Part shown: positions 18,423 to 30,722 of the stretch, one piece after another
Layout: each line of letters opens with the position of its first letter
Position numbering within the stretch: position 1 is the first letter of the stretch
DNA from: Nocardioides mesophilus
GTDB lineage: Bacteria; Actinomycetota; Actinomycetes; Propionibacteriales; Nocardioidaceae
Reading direction: 5' to 3'
NCBI RefSeq assembly: GCF_014395785.1
Contig: NZ_CP060713.1
Coordinates: forward strand, 2,508,501 to 2,572,500
DNA: 64,000 nucleotides
The notes under the pieces: generated by a model
What the model saw: the letters and a program-made list of their open reading frames with translations, nothing else
Database searches by the model: none
Told to the model about the DNA's origin: nothing
Translations under genes and position numbers: made by a program

Positions 18423-19366
18423 GGCAGGTGACGACGGTGAACCCCACTCTCTACGACATCCTCGGCGTGGCGCCGGACGCGAGCGCCGGCCAGATCAAGC
18501 GGGCCTGGCGCGACGCGGCCGAGCGGTTCGAACCCGGCAGCGGCGGCTCGGCCGCGCAGTTCCGGCTGTTCAACGAGGCCGCGGAGACGCTGCTCGACCC
18601 CGAGCGTCGCCAGGAGTACGACGCGCAGGCGGGCCTGTCGCCGACCGCGGCGGCCGGCCCTGCCACCCGCACCCTGCCCGCGACGTCGACGCAGCGAACC
18701 GCGACCGCCGCGACGACCTCGGCCCGGGACGCAACGGTCACGGACGGGACGGCGACGGACGCAACCCCCGCGGACGGAACCGGCGTGAGGACGGTCCCGG
18801 CCGGCCGGCCGGCTGCCGCGGGCGGCGAGCCCGGGCCCGCACCCGCTCCCGGCCGCGCGGTGCCCTGGCCGGTGCTGCTCGGGCTGGCCGTGCTCGCCGC
18901 GGTGCTCGTCGCGCTGGCCGCCGGACCGTTCATCCCCGGGATGGGGCTGGCGGCGACCCGCCAGGTGGTGGCCCAGGACGGGCTCGACGAGGCCCGCCGG
19001 GCCGCGCCGGCCGCCGCCGAGCGGGCCGCCGAGGCGATCCTGGCCTACGACTACCGCTCGCTGGAGGCCGACCGGGACGCCGCCGCCGACTTCATGACCG
19101 ACGACTACCGCAAGGACTACCTCGACACCTTCGACAGCACCGTCATCGAGGGCGCCGAGAAGCTGAAGGCCAAGGTGACCGCCCAGGTCCGGGCCTCGGG
19201 CGTGTCGCTGGCCACCGAGGACCGGGTCCAGGTGCTGCTCTTCGTCGACCAGGTCACGACGAGCACCGCCAACGACGAGCCCCAGACCGCCCTGAACCGG
19301 GTGATGTTCACGATGCAGAAGGCCCGCGACGGCTCCTGGCTCGTCGACGACATCACGTCGTACTGA
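18419..19366 (+). CDS. J-like domain fused to Mce-associated membrane domain
   Basis: This 315-residue protein begins with a region close to a DnaJ J-domain (NPTLYDILGVAPDASAGQIKRAWRDAAERF, then FRLFNEAAETLLDPERRQEYDA; about residues 7-62). The HPD tripeptide that stimulates DnaK is absent; FEPGS stands in its place. A Thr/Ala-rich linker follows to about 130, then one membrane span (VLLGLAVLAAVLVALAAG) and an extracytoplasmic Mce-associated domain ending SWLVDDITSY. GTG 18419 overlaps the previous stop; in-frame GTGs at 18428 and 18437 are alternatives. The N-terminus should be cytoplasmic, near the ATPase. Function is inferred from context only. Confidence 0.8.
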   Translation: MRQVTTVNPTLYDILGVAPDASAGQIKRAWRDAAERFEPGSGGSAAQFRLFNEAAETLLDPERRQEYDAQAGLSPTAAAGPATRTLPATSTQRTATAATTSARDATVTDGTATDATPADGTGVRTVPAGRPAAAGGEPGPAPAPGRAVPWPVLLGLAVLAAVLVALAAGPFIPGMGLAATRQVVAQDGLDEARRAAPAAAERAAEAILAYDYRSLEADRDAAADFMTDDYRKDYLDTFDSTVIEGAEKLKAKVTAQVRASGVSLATEDRVQVLLFVDQVTTSTANDEPQTALNRVMFTMQKARDGSWLVDDITSY

Positions 19367-19390
19367 CGCCCGCCCTCAGCCCCCGTATCC

Positions 19391-19464
19391 CGAGGAGCAG
19401 GTTGCCCGGTCGCGGCAGCCTGCTGGGCGGGCGAGTGCGCCGGAAGCGGGCATCCTGCTCCTCG
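19391..19464 (+). repeat. 11-bp perfect inverted repeat downstream of the mce operon
   Basis: CGAGGAGCAGG (19391-19401) is complemented exactly by CCTGCTCCTCG (19454-19464), 52 nt apart. It starts 24 bp after the last mce-operon stop and could be a long-looped terminator or an mRNA 3' structure. Confidence 0.5.
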
Positions 19465-19578
19465 AGGTGCGATCCCGGCGCACGAAGCCGACCGCGCCGG
19501 CCGCACCCGGGCACGCGACCCGGTCAGTACCGGTCGCCGCCGGCCGCGCGAGGCTACTCGCGGGTCACTTTCGGGACA

Positions 19579-19592
19579 CCGGTACATACCGG
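19579..19592 (+). repeat. CCGGTA-CA-TACCGG palindrome in the rpoB upstream region
   Basis: A 6-bp palindrome with a two-base centre lies about 230 bp upstream of rpoB. A further TACCGG half-site occurs at 19528-19533. The three half-sites suggest a DNA-binding protein site, but no regulator can be named. Confidence 0.4.
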
Positions 19593-19625
19593 CGCAAAAC
19601 GGGACGAGGATGCCCGCGGAGGTTC

Positions 19626-19654
19626 TTGACTCGGGGCCCGGGAGCATTCATGCT
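19626..19654 (+). promoter_or_regulatory. candidate distal rpoBC promoter
   Basis: TTGACT (19626-19631) and CATGCT (19649-19654) are 17 bp apart. They lie in the 453-bp gap 19367-19819, which holds no gene. Confidence 0.45.
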
Positions 19655-19684
19655 TCTTGCGGCAGGCAGGGGCTGTCTGCTCGG

Positions 19685-19713
19685 TTGTGCCTTCGTGCGC
19701 GTTCGTATACCAT
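19685..19713 (+). promoter_or_regulatory. candidate proximal rpoBC promoter
   Basis: TTGTGC (19685-19690) and TACCAT (19708-19713) are 17 bp apart, about 105 bp before the rpoB start. Both hexamers fit the actinobacterial TTGxxx/TAxxxT pattern. Confidence 0.5.
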
Positions 19714-19819
19714 CGATCTTTGCGCCTGCCCTCAAATACCTCCAGCCTGCCCGGCGGCTGGACGCGGGGGAGCGGGCGTCATCACCAGATGAGTCCGCGA
19801 GCCTTCGGAAGGACCCCTC

Positions 19820-22800
19820 TTGGCCGCCTCGCGCAGCACGTCCGCTTCCAACGACACCACCGTTTCACAGTCCCCCCGCCGCATCTCCTTCGCCAAGATC
19901 GAGGAACCACTCGAGGTTCCCAAGCTTCTTGACCTCCAGACCACCAGCTTCGACTGGCTGGTCGGGAACGAGGCCTGGCAGCAGGCCGCACAGGCCCGCA
20001 TCGATGCGGGCGAGGATGTCTCCCTCAAGTCCGGCCTCCAGGAGATCTTCGAGGAGATCTCTCCCATCGAGGACTTCTCCGGCACGATGTCCCTCTCGTT
20101 CGAGAACCCGGTCTTCTACGACCCGAAGAACTCGGTCGAGGAGTGCAAGGAGAAGGACTTCACCTACTCCGCGCCGCTCTACGTCTCCGCCGAGTTCACC
20201 AACAACGAGACCGGTGAGATCAAGGGCCAGACGGTCTTCATGGGCGATTTCCCGCTCATGACCAACAAGGGCACCTTCGTGATCAACGGCACCGAGCGTG
20301 TCGTGGTCTCGCAGCTGGTCCGTTCCCCGGGTGTCTACTTCGAGCGCAGCGCCGACAAGACGTCCGACAAGGACATCTACACCGCGAAGGTCATCCCCTC
20401 GCGCGGTGCGTGGCTCGAGTTCGAGATCGACAAGCGCGACATGGTCGGCGTCCGCCTCGACCGCAAGCGCAAGCAGAACGTCACGGTGCTGCTCAAGGCC
20501 CTCGGCTGGTCCGAGCAGCAGATCCGCGACGAGTTCGGCGAGTACGAGTCGATGATGCTGACGCTGGAGAAGGACCACACCTCCGGCCAGGACGACGCGC
20601 TGCTCGACATCTACCGCAAGCTGCGTCCCGGCGAGCCGCCGACGCGTGAGGCTGCGCAGACGCTGTTGGACAACTACTACTTCAACGGCAAGCGCTACGA
20701 CCTGGCCAAGGTCGGCCGCTACAAGATCAACAAGAAGCTCGGCCTGCAGGAGGCGTTCGACCAGCAGACGCTGACGGTCGACGACATCGTCTCCGCGATC
20801 CGCTTCATCGTCGCGCTGCACGACGGCAAGACCGAGATGGACATGCCCGTGGGCACCATCGAGGTCCACGCCGACGACATCGATCACTTCGGCAACCGGC
20901 GCATGCGCACGGTCGGCGAGCTCATCCAGAACCAGCTGCGCACCGGGCTGGCCCGGATGGAGCGCGTGGTCCGCGAGCGGATGACGACCCAGGACGTCGA
21001 GGCCATCACCCCGCAGAGCCTGATCAACATCCGGCCCGTGGTCGCGGCGCTGAAGGAGTTCTTCGGAACCTCGCAGCTCTCGCAGTTCATGGACCAGACG
21101 AACCCGATCGCCGGCCTGACGCACAAGCGTCGGCTCTCGGCGCTCGGCCCGGGTGGTCTCTCCCGTGACCGCGCCGGCTTCGAGGTCCGCGACGTGCACC
21201 CGTCCCACTACGGCCGGATGTGCCCGATCGAGACCCCTGAGGGCCCGAACATCGGCCTGATCGGCTCGCTGGCGACGTTCGGACGGATCAACCCGTTCGG
21301 GTTCGTCGAGACGCCGTACCGCAAGGTGGAGAAGGGCCGGGTCACCGACACGGTCCAGTACCTCACCGCCGACGAGGAGGACCGCTTCGTCATCGCGCAG
21401 GCCAACGCCGCGCTCGATGCCGAGGGTCGCTTCGCGGAGGAGCGGGTGCTGGTCCGCCAGCGTCACGGTGAGGTCGACGTCGTCCCCGCGGACGAGGTGG
21501 ACTTCATGGACGTCTCGCCGCGCCAGATGGTGTCGGTCGCGACCGCGCTGATCCCGTTCCTGGAGCATGACGACGCCAACCGCGCGCTGATGGGCTCCAA
21601 CATGCAGCGTCAGGCGGTGCCGCTCATCAAGAGCGACGCCCCCCTGGTCGGCACCGGCATGGAGTTCCGTGCCGCGGTCGACGCCGGCGACGTCGTGACC
21701 GCTGAGGGCGCCGGCGTGGTGACCGAGGTCTCCGCCGACCTCGTCGAGGTCATGCAGGACGACGGCACCTACCGCACCTACAAGATGCAGAAGTTCAGCC
21801 GCTCCAACCAGGGCACCTGCATCAACCAGCGCCCGCTGGTCTCGGAGGGGCAGCGCCTCGAGGTCGGCTCGCCGATCGCCGACGGTCCCTGCACCGACGA
21901 GGGCGAGATGGCGCTGGGCACCAACCTGCTCGTCGCGTTCATGCCGTGGCAGGGCCACAACTACGAGGACGCGATCATCCTGTCGCAGCGCCTCGTGCAG
22001 CAGGACGTCCTCACCTCGATCCACATCGAGGAGCACGAGGTCGACGCCCGCGACACGAAGCTGGGTCCGGAGGAGATCACCCGCGACATCCCCAACGTCA
22101 GCGAGGAGATGCTCGCCGACCTCGACGAGCGGGGCATCATCCGGATCGGCGCGGAGGTCACCACCGGTGACATCCTCGTCGGCAAGGTGACCCCCAAGGG
22201 CGAGACCGAGCTGACCCCCGAGGAGCGGCTGCTTCGCGCGATCTTCGGCGAGAAGGCGCGCGAGGTCCGCGACACGTCCATGAAGGTGCCGCACGGTGAG
22301 TCCGGCACGGTCATCGGCGTTCGGGTCTTCGACCGCGAGGACGGCGACGAGCTGCCTCCGGGCGTGAACCAGCTGGTCCGGGTCTACGTCGCCCAGAAGC
22401 GCAAGATCTCCGTGGGTGACAAGCTCGCCGGCCGTCACGGCAACAAGGGCGTCATCTCCAAGATCCTGCCGGTGGAGGACATGCCGTTCCTCGAGGACGG
22501 CAGCCCGGTCGACGTCGTGCTCAACCCGCTCGGCGTGCCGGGCCGGATGAACATCGGCCAGATCCTCGAGATCCACCTCGGTTGGCTGGCCAAGTCCGGC
22601 TGGCAGGTCGAGGGGGACGACGAGGAGTGGAAGCGTCGCCTCATCTCCATCCACGCCGACGCCGCGGAGGCCGACACCAACGTCGCCACCCCCGTGTTCG
22701 ACGGTGCGAGGGAGGACGAGATCGTCGGGCTGCTCGGCTCCGCGCTCCCCAACCGCGACGGCATCCGCCTCGTGGGGGAGAACGGCAAGGCCAACCTGTT

Positions 22801-23299
22801 CGACGGTCGCTCCGGTGAGCCGTTCCCCGAGCCGGTCTCCGTCGGCTACATGTACATCCTGAAGCTGCACCACCTCGTGGACGACAAGATCCACGCCCGC
22901 TCCACCGGTCCCTACTCCATGATCACCCAGCAGCCGCTGGGCGGTAAGGCGCAGTTCGGTGGCCAGCGGTTCGGTGAGATGGAGGTCTGGGCCATGGAGG
23001 CGTACGGCGCCGCCTATGCCCTGCAGGAGCTCCTGACCATCAAGTCCGACGACGTCCCCGGACGCGTCAAGGTCTACGAGGCGATCGTGAAGGGCGAGAA
23101 CATCCCCGACTCGGGCATCCCCGAGTCGTTCAAGGTGCTCGTCAAGGAGATGCAGTCGCTCTGCCTCAACGTCGAGGTGCTGTCCCAGGACGGCTCCGCG
23201 ATCGAGATGCGCGACGCGGAGGAGGACGTCTTCCGCGCCGCCGAGGAGCTCGGCATCGACCTGTCCCGTCGCGAGCCCAGCAGCGTCGAAGAAGTCTGA
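19820..23299 (+). CDS. rpoB: DNA-directed RNA polymerase subunit beta
   Basis: This 1159-residue protein is the beta subunit of RNA polymerase. TTG 19820 is preceded by GGAAGGA at a 6-bp spacing; use of TTG for rpoB is known in other actinobacteria. The rifampicin region [14 protein letters not shown]…[14 protein letters not shown] is wild type, with Asp425, His435 and Ser440 at the classical resistance positions, so rifampicin sensitivity is expected. The [12 protein letters not shown] and [13 protein letters not shown] catalytic motifs are intact. It is followed by rpoC after 105 bp, which contains a 14-bp perfect inverted repeat. Confidence 0.98.
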   Translation: MAASRSTSASNDTTVSQSPRRISFAKIEEPLEVPKLLDLQTTSFDWLVGNEAWQQAAQARIDAGEDVSLKSGLQEIFEEISPIEDFSGTMSLSFENPVFYDPKNSVEECKEKDFTYSAPLYVSAEFTNNETGEIKGQTVFMGDFPLMTNKGTFVINGTERVVVSQLVRSPGVYFERSADKTSDKDIYTAKVIPSRGAWLEFEIDKRDMVGVRLDRKRKQNVTVLLKALGWSEQQIRDEFGEYESMMLTLEKDHTSGQDDALLDIYRKLRPGEPPTREAAQTLLDNYYFNGKRYDLAKVGRYKINKKLGLQEAFDQQTLTVDDIVSAIRFIVALHDGKTEMDMPVGTIEVHADDIDHFGNRRMRTVGELIQNQLRTGLARMERVVRERMTTQDVEAITPQSLINIRPVVAALKEFFGTSQLSQFMDQTNPIAGLTHKRRLSALGPGGLSRDRAGFEVRDVHPSHYGRMCPIETPEGPNIGLIGSLATFGRINPFGFVETPYRKVEKGRVTDTVQYLTADEEDRFVIAQANAALDAEGRFAEERVLVRQRHGEVDVVPADEVDFMDVSPRQMVSVATALIPFLEHDDANRALMGSNMQRQAVPLIKSDAPLVGTGMEFRAAVDAGDVVTAEGAGVVTEVSADLVEVMQDDGTYRTYKMQKFSRSNQGTCINQRPLVSEGQRLEVGSPIADGPCTDEGEMALGTNLLVAFMPWQGHNYEDAIILSQRLVQQDVLTSIHIEEHEVDARDTKLGPEEITRDIPNVSEEMLADLDERGIIRIGAEVTTGDILVGKVTPKGETELTPEERLLRAIFGEKAREVRDTSMKVPHGESGTVIGVRVFDREDGDELPPGVNQLVRVYVAQKRKISVGDKLAGRHGNKGVISKILPVEDMPFLEDGSPVDVVLNPLGVPGRMNIGQILEIHLGWLAKSGWQVEGDDEEWKRRLISIHADAAEADTNVATPVFDGAREDEIVGLLGSALPNRDGIRLVGENGKANLFDGRSGEPFPEPVSVGYMYILKLHHLVDDKIHARSTGPYSMITQQPLGGKAQFGGQRFGEMEVWAMEAYGAAYALQELLTIKSDDVPGRVKVYEAIVKGENIPDSGIPESFKVLVKEMQSLCLNVEVLSQDGSAIEMRDAEEDVFRAAEELGIDLSRREPSSVEEV

Positions 23300-23305
23300 G
23301 CCCGA

Positions 23306-23350
23306 GCGGTACGTCGTCGCAGCGGCTCGCCCGCCACGACGACGTACCGC
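23306..23350 (+). repeat. 14-bp perfect inverted repeat between rpoB and rpoC
   Basis: GCGGTACGTCGTCG (23306-23319) is perfectly complementary to 23337-23350 across a 17-nt loop. There is no T-tract, so complete termination is unlikely. An RNase III-like processing site, a stability element or partial attenuation are possible roles. Confidence 0.7.
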
Positions 23351-23404
23351 CGGCCCAGTCGTCAGCCATCAGGAACAAGCGAAAACACGAGGAAAGAAGC
23401 CACC

Positions 23405-27286
<3,882 letters not shown>

Positions 27287-27331
27287 GCCGGAGCGCCGTC
27301 CGACCCGGACGGAGCAACCAGCCGCAACAGC

Positions 27332-27372
27332 CCAGGAGGGCCGGCATCCCAGCAGGGTGCCGGCCCTCCTGG
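27332..27372 (+). terminator. rpoBC terminator hairpin
   Basis: A 15-bp stem (27332-27346 with 27358-27372) can extend by three further pairs around a bulged T to the loop AGCA. It lies 45 bp after the rpoC stop and has no T-tract. Confidence 0.8.
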
Positions 27373-27411
27373 CCGTTCGGGAGCCGTCGACGTCGCCCGG
27401 AGGAGTGCAGC

Positions 27412-28215
27412 ATGAGCGAGCCGGAGGCAGGGCGAGTGCGAACTGCGGGCATGGAGCCGACCTACGCCACCGCGATCGCGCTGGCCCGCGTCGGCTTCGC
27501 GGCGCTGGGCCTGCGCCTCGACGTCGAGGGCGACGAGCGGATCCCCCGGGACGGTCCGGTCCTGCTGGCCGCCAACCACGTCAGCTTCCTGGACTTCGCG
27601 CTCGTCGGGCTGGCTGCCCGGCGCAGCCGCCGCCGGGTCCGGTTCCTGGCCCGCCACGACGTCTGGTCCTCCCCGGCTGGGGCCGCGATGACCGCCATGC
27701 GGCACGTGCCGGTCGACCCGGCGGCCCCGGCGGCGGCGTACCTGCGCGCCCGCCGGCTGCTCCTCGAGGGGGAGGCGGTGGGCATCTTCCCGGAGGCCGG
27801 CATCAGCACGTCGTACGTCGTCCGCGGCCTCATGCCGGGCACGGCCGCCTTGGCCGCGCAAACCGGCGTCCCGATCCACCCGGTCGTGATCTGGGGGCCG
27901 CAGCGGATCGCCACCGCCGGGCGGCCCGTCGACCTGCACCGCGGCCGGCCGATCACGGTCCGCGTGGGGGAACCGCTGCCGGTCCTGACCGGTGCGGACC
28001 CGCGGACGACCACCGAACGGCTCGGTGCGGTGCTGCAGCGGATGCTGGACGAGGTGCAGGACCGCCCCGAGCACCGGCCCCGCCCGGACGAGCCGGCCGG
28101 GTGGCACCCGGCGCACCTGGGCGGCAGCGCGCCGGCGCCGGAACTGGCCCGATCCGTGGAGCGGCTGCCGCGCAGCGCCGTGCCGCCCACCTGGGGGACC
28201 GGCGCGCGACGCTGA
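27412..28215 (+). CDS. 1-acyl-glycerol-3-phosphate acyltransferase-like (PlsC family)
   Basis: This 267-residue acyltransferase probably transfers acyl groups in phospholipid or glycolipid synthesis at the inner face of the membrane. The catalytic NHVSFLD motif (HxxxxD, His56/Asp61) is present. The substrate motif reads FPEAGIS (126-132) instead of the usual FPEGxxS, a one-residue change. ATG 27412 has GGAGGAGTGCAGC upstream. The last 70 residues are Arg/Pro-rich and extend beyond the fold. The 3' end abuts a truncated gene on the other strand, so a rearrangement may have touched its tail. Confidence 0.8.
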   Translation: MSEPEAGRVRTAGMEPTYATAIALARVGFAALGLRLDVEGDERIPRDGPVLLAANHVSFLDFALVGLAARRSRRRVRFLARHDVWSSPAGAAMTAMRHVPVDPAAPAAAYLRARRLLLEGEAVGIFPEAGISTSYVVRGLMPGTAALAAQTGVPIHPVVIWGPQRIATAGRPVDLHRGRPITVRVGEPLPVLTGADPRTTTERLGAVLQRMLDEVQDRPEHRPRPDEPAGWHPAHLGGSAPAPELARSVERLPRSAVPPTWGTGARR

Positions 28216-28592
28216 GGAGGCGGCGACGGCCGGCCGCGGTCCTCGACGACCAGGAGGGTGTGGTCTCCGACGGCGGTGAGGGTGACCTCGAAGGCGCCGT
28301 CCGGCTCACCCTCGGACCTGGTCTGGAGCAGCAGCCGGCGTGGCGGCTCGCACACGTCCACCCGACACGTGCCCTCCCACCCGCTGGCGAAGAACCGGGC
28401 GCGGAACTCGCCGCCCTGGTGCAGCTCACCGTCGACCTCGCCGAGCCAGCGGGCGAGACGACCGGGATCGGTCAAGGCGGACCACAGGTCGTCCACGTCG
28501 GTGGCGAAGCGGTCCTCGAGACGGACGATGCCCGTGCCGTCCGCGGCGCGCAGCATGCCCAACGTGCGCACGCGTCCGGTGTCGGTGGTCAT
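28216..28592 (-). pseudogene. SRPBCC/AHSA1-domain protein, 3'-truncated
   Basis: From ATG 28592 the product reads MTTDTGRVRTLGMLRAADGT and continues with a normal activator-of-Hsp90-like fold (RLEDRFATDVDDLWSALTDPGRLARWLGEVDG, then a LLVVEDRG strand near residue 120). Family members continue for another 50-60 residues with an aromatic C-terminal helix. Here the frame instead runs straight into the antisense of the acyltransferase and stays open to 27462, giving a meaningless 376-residue product. The break coincides with the acyltransferase stop at 28215. It overlaps the ArsR stop by ATGA, the usual ArsR–SRPBCC operon. I infer a deletion junction. Confidence 0.65.
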
Positions 28593-28927
28593 CGGGTGCT
28601 CCTTCGCTCACGCTTGCCGCGCGCTGTCTCGGTGTGCAGGGCGTCGAGCTGCTGGTCCCACAGCGTCAGGCGACGGCTCAGCCAGTCGTTGATCTCGGTC
28701 AGGGGTTGCGGTCTGAGCGAGTAGATCCGGCGTTGCGCGACTTGGCGCACCTCCACCAGGCCGGCCTCCCTCAGCACCCGCAGGTGCCGGGAGACGCCCG
28801 GACGGGCGATCGATACCAGCGCTGCGAGCTCGCCCACGGTTTCCGGGCCCTCAGCCAGCGCCTCCAGCATCGTCCGACGGCTGTCGTCCGCGAGCGCCTT
28901 GAGAGCAGCTTCCATTTCGCCGCGCAT
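28589..28927 (-). CDS. ArsR-family winged-helix regulator
   Basis: This 112-residue transcription factor has the ArsR fold: an N-terminal helix with ALKALADDSRRTMLEALAEG, the recognition helix region SIARPGVSRHLRVLREAGLVE and the wing QVAQRRIYSLRP. No metal-binding ELCVCDL motif is visible, so it belongs to the metal-independent ArsR/SRPBCC-linked subgroup. ATG 28927 was chosen; ATG 28915 is also possible. Neither has a clear RBS, and TTGACG/TACACA elements lie close upstream, so a leaderless transcript is possible. It should autoregulate this two-gene unit, whose second gene is broken. Confidence 0.82.
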   Translation of the reverse strand: MRGEMEAALKALADDSRRTMLEALAEGPETVGELAALVSIARPGVSRHLRVLREAGLVEVRQVAQRRIYSLRPQPLTEINDWLSRRLTLWDQQLDALHTETARGKRERRSTR

Positions 28928-29237
28928 GTGTATCAATGCAGGTACGTACACGTCAAGGTACGCAGCGGGCGCGCCCTTACTAGGTGTGTCCCATTTGCGG
29001 CCCTGACTGAACCCGGTTGTATTTACCGGACATGCCGATGACAGCGCGGTTGAGACTGGGCGACTCCGCCGGGTTCTCACCCCCCAGGGGTGAGGTGGCG
29101 TCACCGAACCCTGCCGACGATGGTCCGATAGTCCCTACTGGAGGTCATCAGCGGGACTTGGTCTGTGGACATGCCCGAGGCGGGGGTCGGAGTTGGAGGC
29201 GGCGCTCGCCGCCACCCCAAGTGCAAAGAAGCACGCC
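28928..29237. other. intergenic region between divergent ArsR and hydrolase genes
   Basis: No gene was found in these 310 bp. They hold GGTACGTACAC-type short repeats next to the arsR start, a hairpin CTCACCCC/GGGGTGAG (29076-29094) and a TGCCGATGA segment (29033-29041) that resembles part of the repeat found further right in the window. Confidence 0.4.
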
Positions 29238-30644
29238 ATGGCTCTCTTCTCGCGCCAGTCGTCCCTGCCGGCCAACGCGACACCGACCCCTCCGGCCGCC
29301 GTATCCGACGGCCGCCACACCCGTCGAGGGCGTCTCGGCTGGATCGTGGCCGCCTCCCTCGCGACCGGGGTCCTCGCGGCCCTGCTCCTGGTCTTCGCGC
29401 CGTTCACGCCGGTCACCGAGACCGCTATCACCGGCGCGGTCCTGTGTGGGTTCGCGATCGGCTGGGTGTCCCTGCTGCTGCTTTCCGAGAACTTCACCGA
29501 CCAGCCGCAACGCTGGGCCGCGGTCCCCGCGATCTTCATGGGTGCCGGCGGCCTCCTGCTCTGGGTGTTCGGCTCGACCCGTGAGGCGCTGAGCTGGATC
29601 TGGCCACCGGCGCTCGCCGCCATCGTGGTGTGGATGGTGATTCAGGTGCACCGCGACCTGCGCAGCCGCGGCGGACGGGTTCAGCTGTACGCCGTGTTCA
29701 CCATCCTCGCCCTGTGCGCCGTCGGCGGCGGCTGGCAGACGGTCAGCGCGGCGGGCAAGTCCAACCCGTTCCTGACGTCGGGACGCCTGGTGACCGTCGA
29801 CGGCCACCAGTTGCGGCTGAAGTGCACCGGGTCCGGGGCCCCGACCGTCATCCTCGAACCGGGCGCCGGCGGCACCTCGGCAGACATGTCGGGCTGGGTA
29901 GCTCCGGCCCTCGCGAACCAGACCCGGACGTGCGTCTACGACCGCGCCGGCCGCGGCGGCAGCCAACCGGCCGTCACCGCCCAGGACGGTGCCCAGATCG
30001 CCACCGACCTCCACTCGCTGCTGCACCGGGCTGGCGTCCCCGGACCGTACGTGCTCGCCGGGCACTCCTTCGGCGGCCTGTACGTGCGCGTCTTCGCCGC
30101 GCACTACCCCGACGAGGTCGCCGGCCTCGTGCTGCTGGACTCCACTGCCTCCTCTCAGCCGGCCAAGTCCGTCGTCCCCGCGGCGGGCAACACCTCCTCC
30201 GACACGATCGGCCGGGCCGCCACGCTTGCATCCCTCACCGTCCCGGTCGGCATCGCACGCTTGTACGGCGCCCTCGTCGGCGACAGCGGCCTCCCGGCCC
30301 GCTACGAGGACCAGCTCACCTACGACACCACGCAGGCGAACACCGTGCGCAGCGTCGCCGACGAGTACATGCGCGGCGGGGCCGCTGCCGCCGAGGCCGC
30401 GTCGCTGCGGGACCTCGGCGACAAGCCCCTGTACGTCCTCACCGCAGGTGAGCACCCCGGGTCCTGGATGGCCGACCAGAAGCAGAGCGCCAGCCTGTCG
30501 ACCAACAGCGTCTGGCGCGTCGTGGACGGCTCCTCCCACCAAGGTCTGCTCCAGGAGGAGCAATACGCCGCCCAGTCCAGCCAGGCCGTCCTCGACGTCG
30601 TCACCGCGGTCCGCAACCACCAGCCGCTGACGGCCAGCCGCTGA
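29238..30644 (+). CDS. membrane-anchored alpha/beta hydrolase
   Basis: This protein of about 468 residues has four to five N-terminal hydrophobic segments (roughly 30-175) followed by an extracytoplasmic alpha/beta-hydrolase domain. The oxyanion region EPGAGGTSADM, nucleophile elbow GHSFGG (Ser277) and a C-terminal catalytic histidine in DGSSHQGLL are visible. A TTG at 29193 would add 15 residues; ATG 29238 is preferred, though its RBS is weak. The substrate cannot be predicted; esterase or haloalkane-type activities are possible. An oxidoreductase follows 78 bp later in the same direction. Confidence 0.8.
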   Translation: MALFSRQSSLPANATPTPPAAVSDGRHTRRGRLGWIVAASLATGVLAALLLVFAPFTPVTETAITGAVLCGFAIGWVSLLLLSENFTDQPQRWAAVPAIFMGAGGLLLWVFGSTREALSWIWPPALAAIVVWMVIQVHRDLRSRGGRVQLYAVFTILALCAVGGGWQTVSAAGKSNPFLTSGRLVTVDGHQLRLKCTGSGAPTVILEPGAGGTSADMSGWVAPALANQTRTCVYDRAGRGGSQPAVTAQDGAQIATDLHSLLHRAGVPGPYVLAGHSFGGLYVRVFAAHYPDEVAGLVLLDSTASSQPAKSVVPAAGNTSSDTIGRAATLASLTVPVGIARLYGALVGDSGLPARYEDQLTYDTTQANTVRSVADEYMRGGAAAAEAASLRDLGDKPLYVLTAGEHPGSWMADQKQSASLSTNSVWRVVDGSSHQGLLQEEQYAAQSSQAVLDVVTAVRNHQPLTASR

Positions 30645-30722
30645 GACCGGACGCGGACGACCAGCTCGACCGTGCCGGGGCCACAGGACCCGGCTGGTCA
30701 TCGAACTGCCCAGGAGGTCACC

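Noticed and set aside
21090-21140. Rifampicin-resistance substitutions in rpoB
   Set aside because: The Asp, His and Ser positions are wild type (425, 435, 440).
19865-22894. Open frame of 1009 codons antisense to rpoB
   Set aside because: Same explanation; composition mirrors the rpoB codons and no motif is present.
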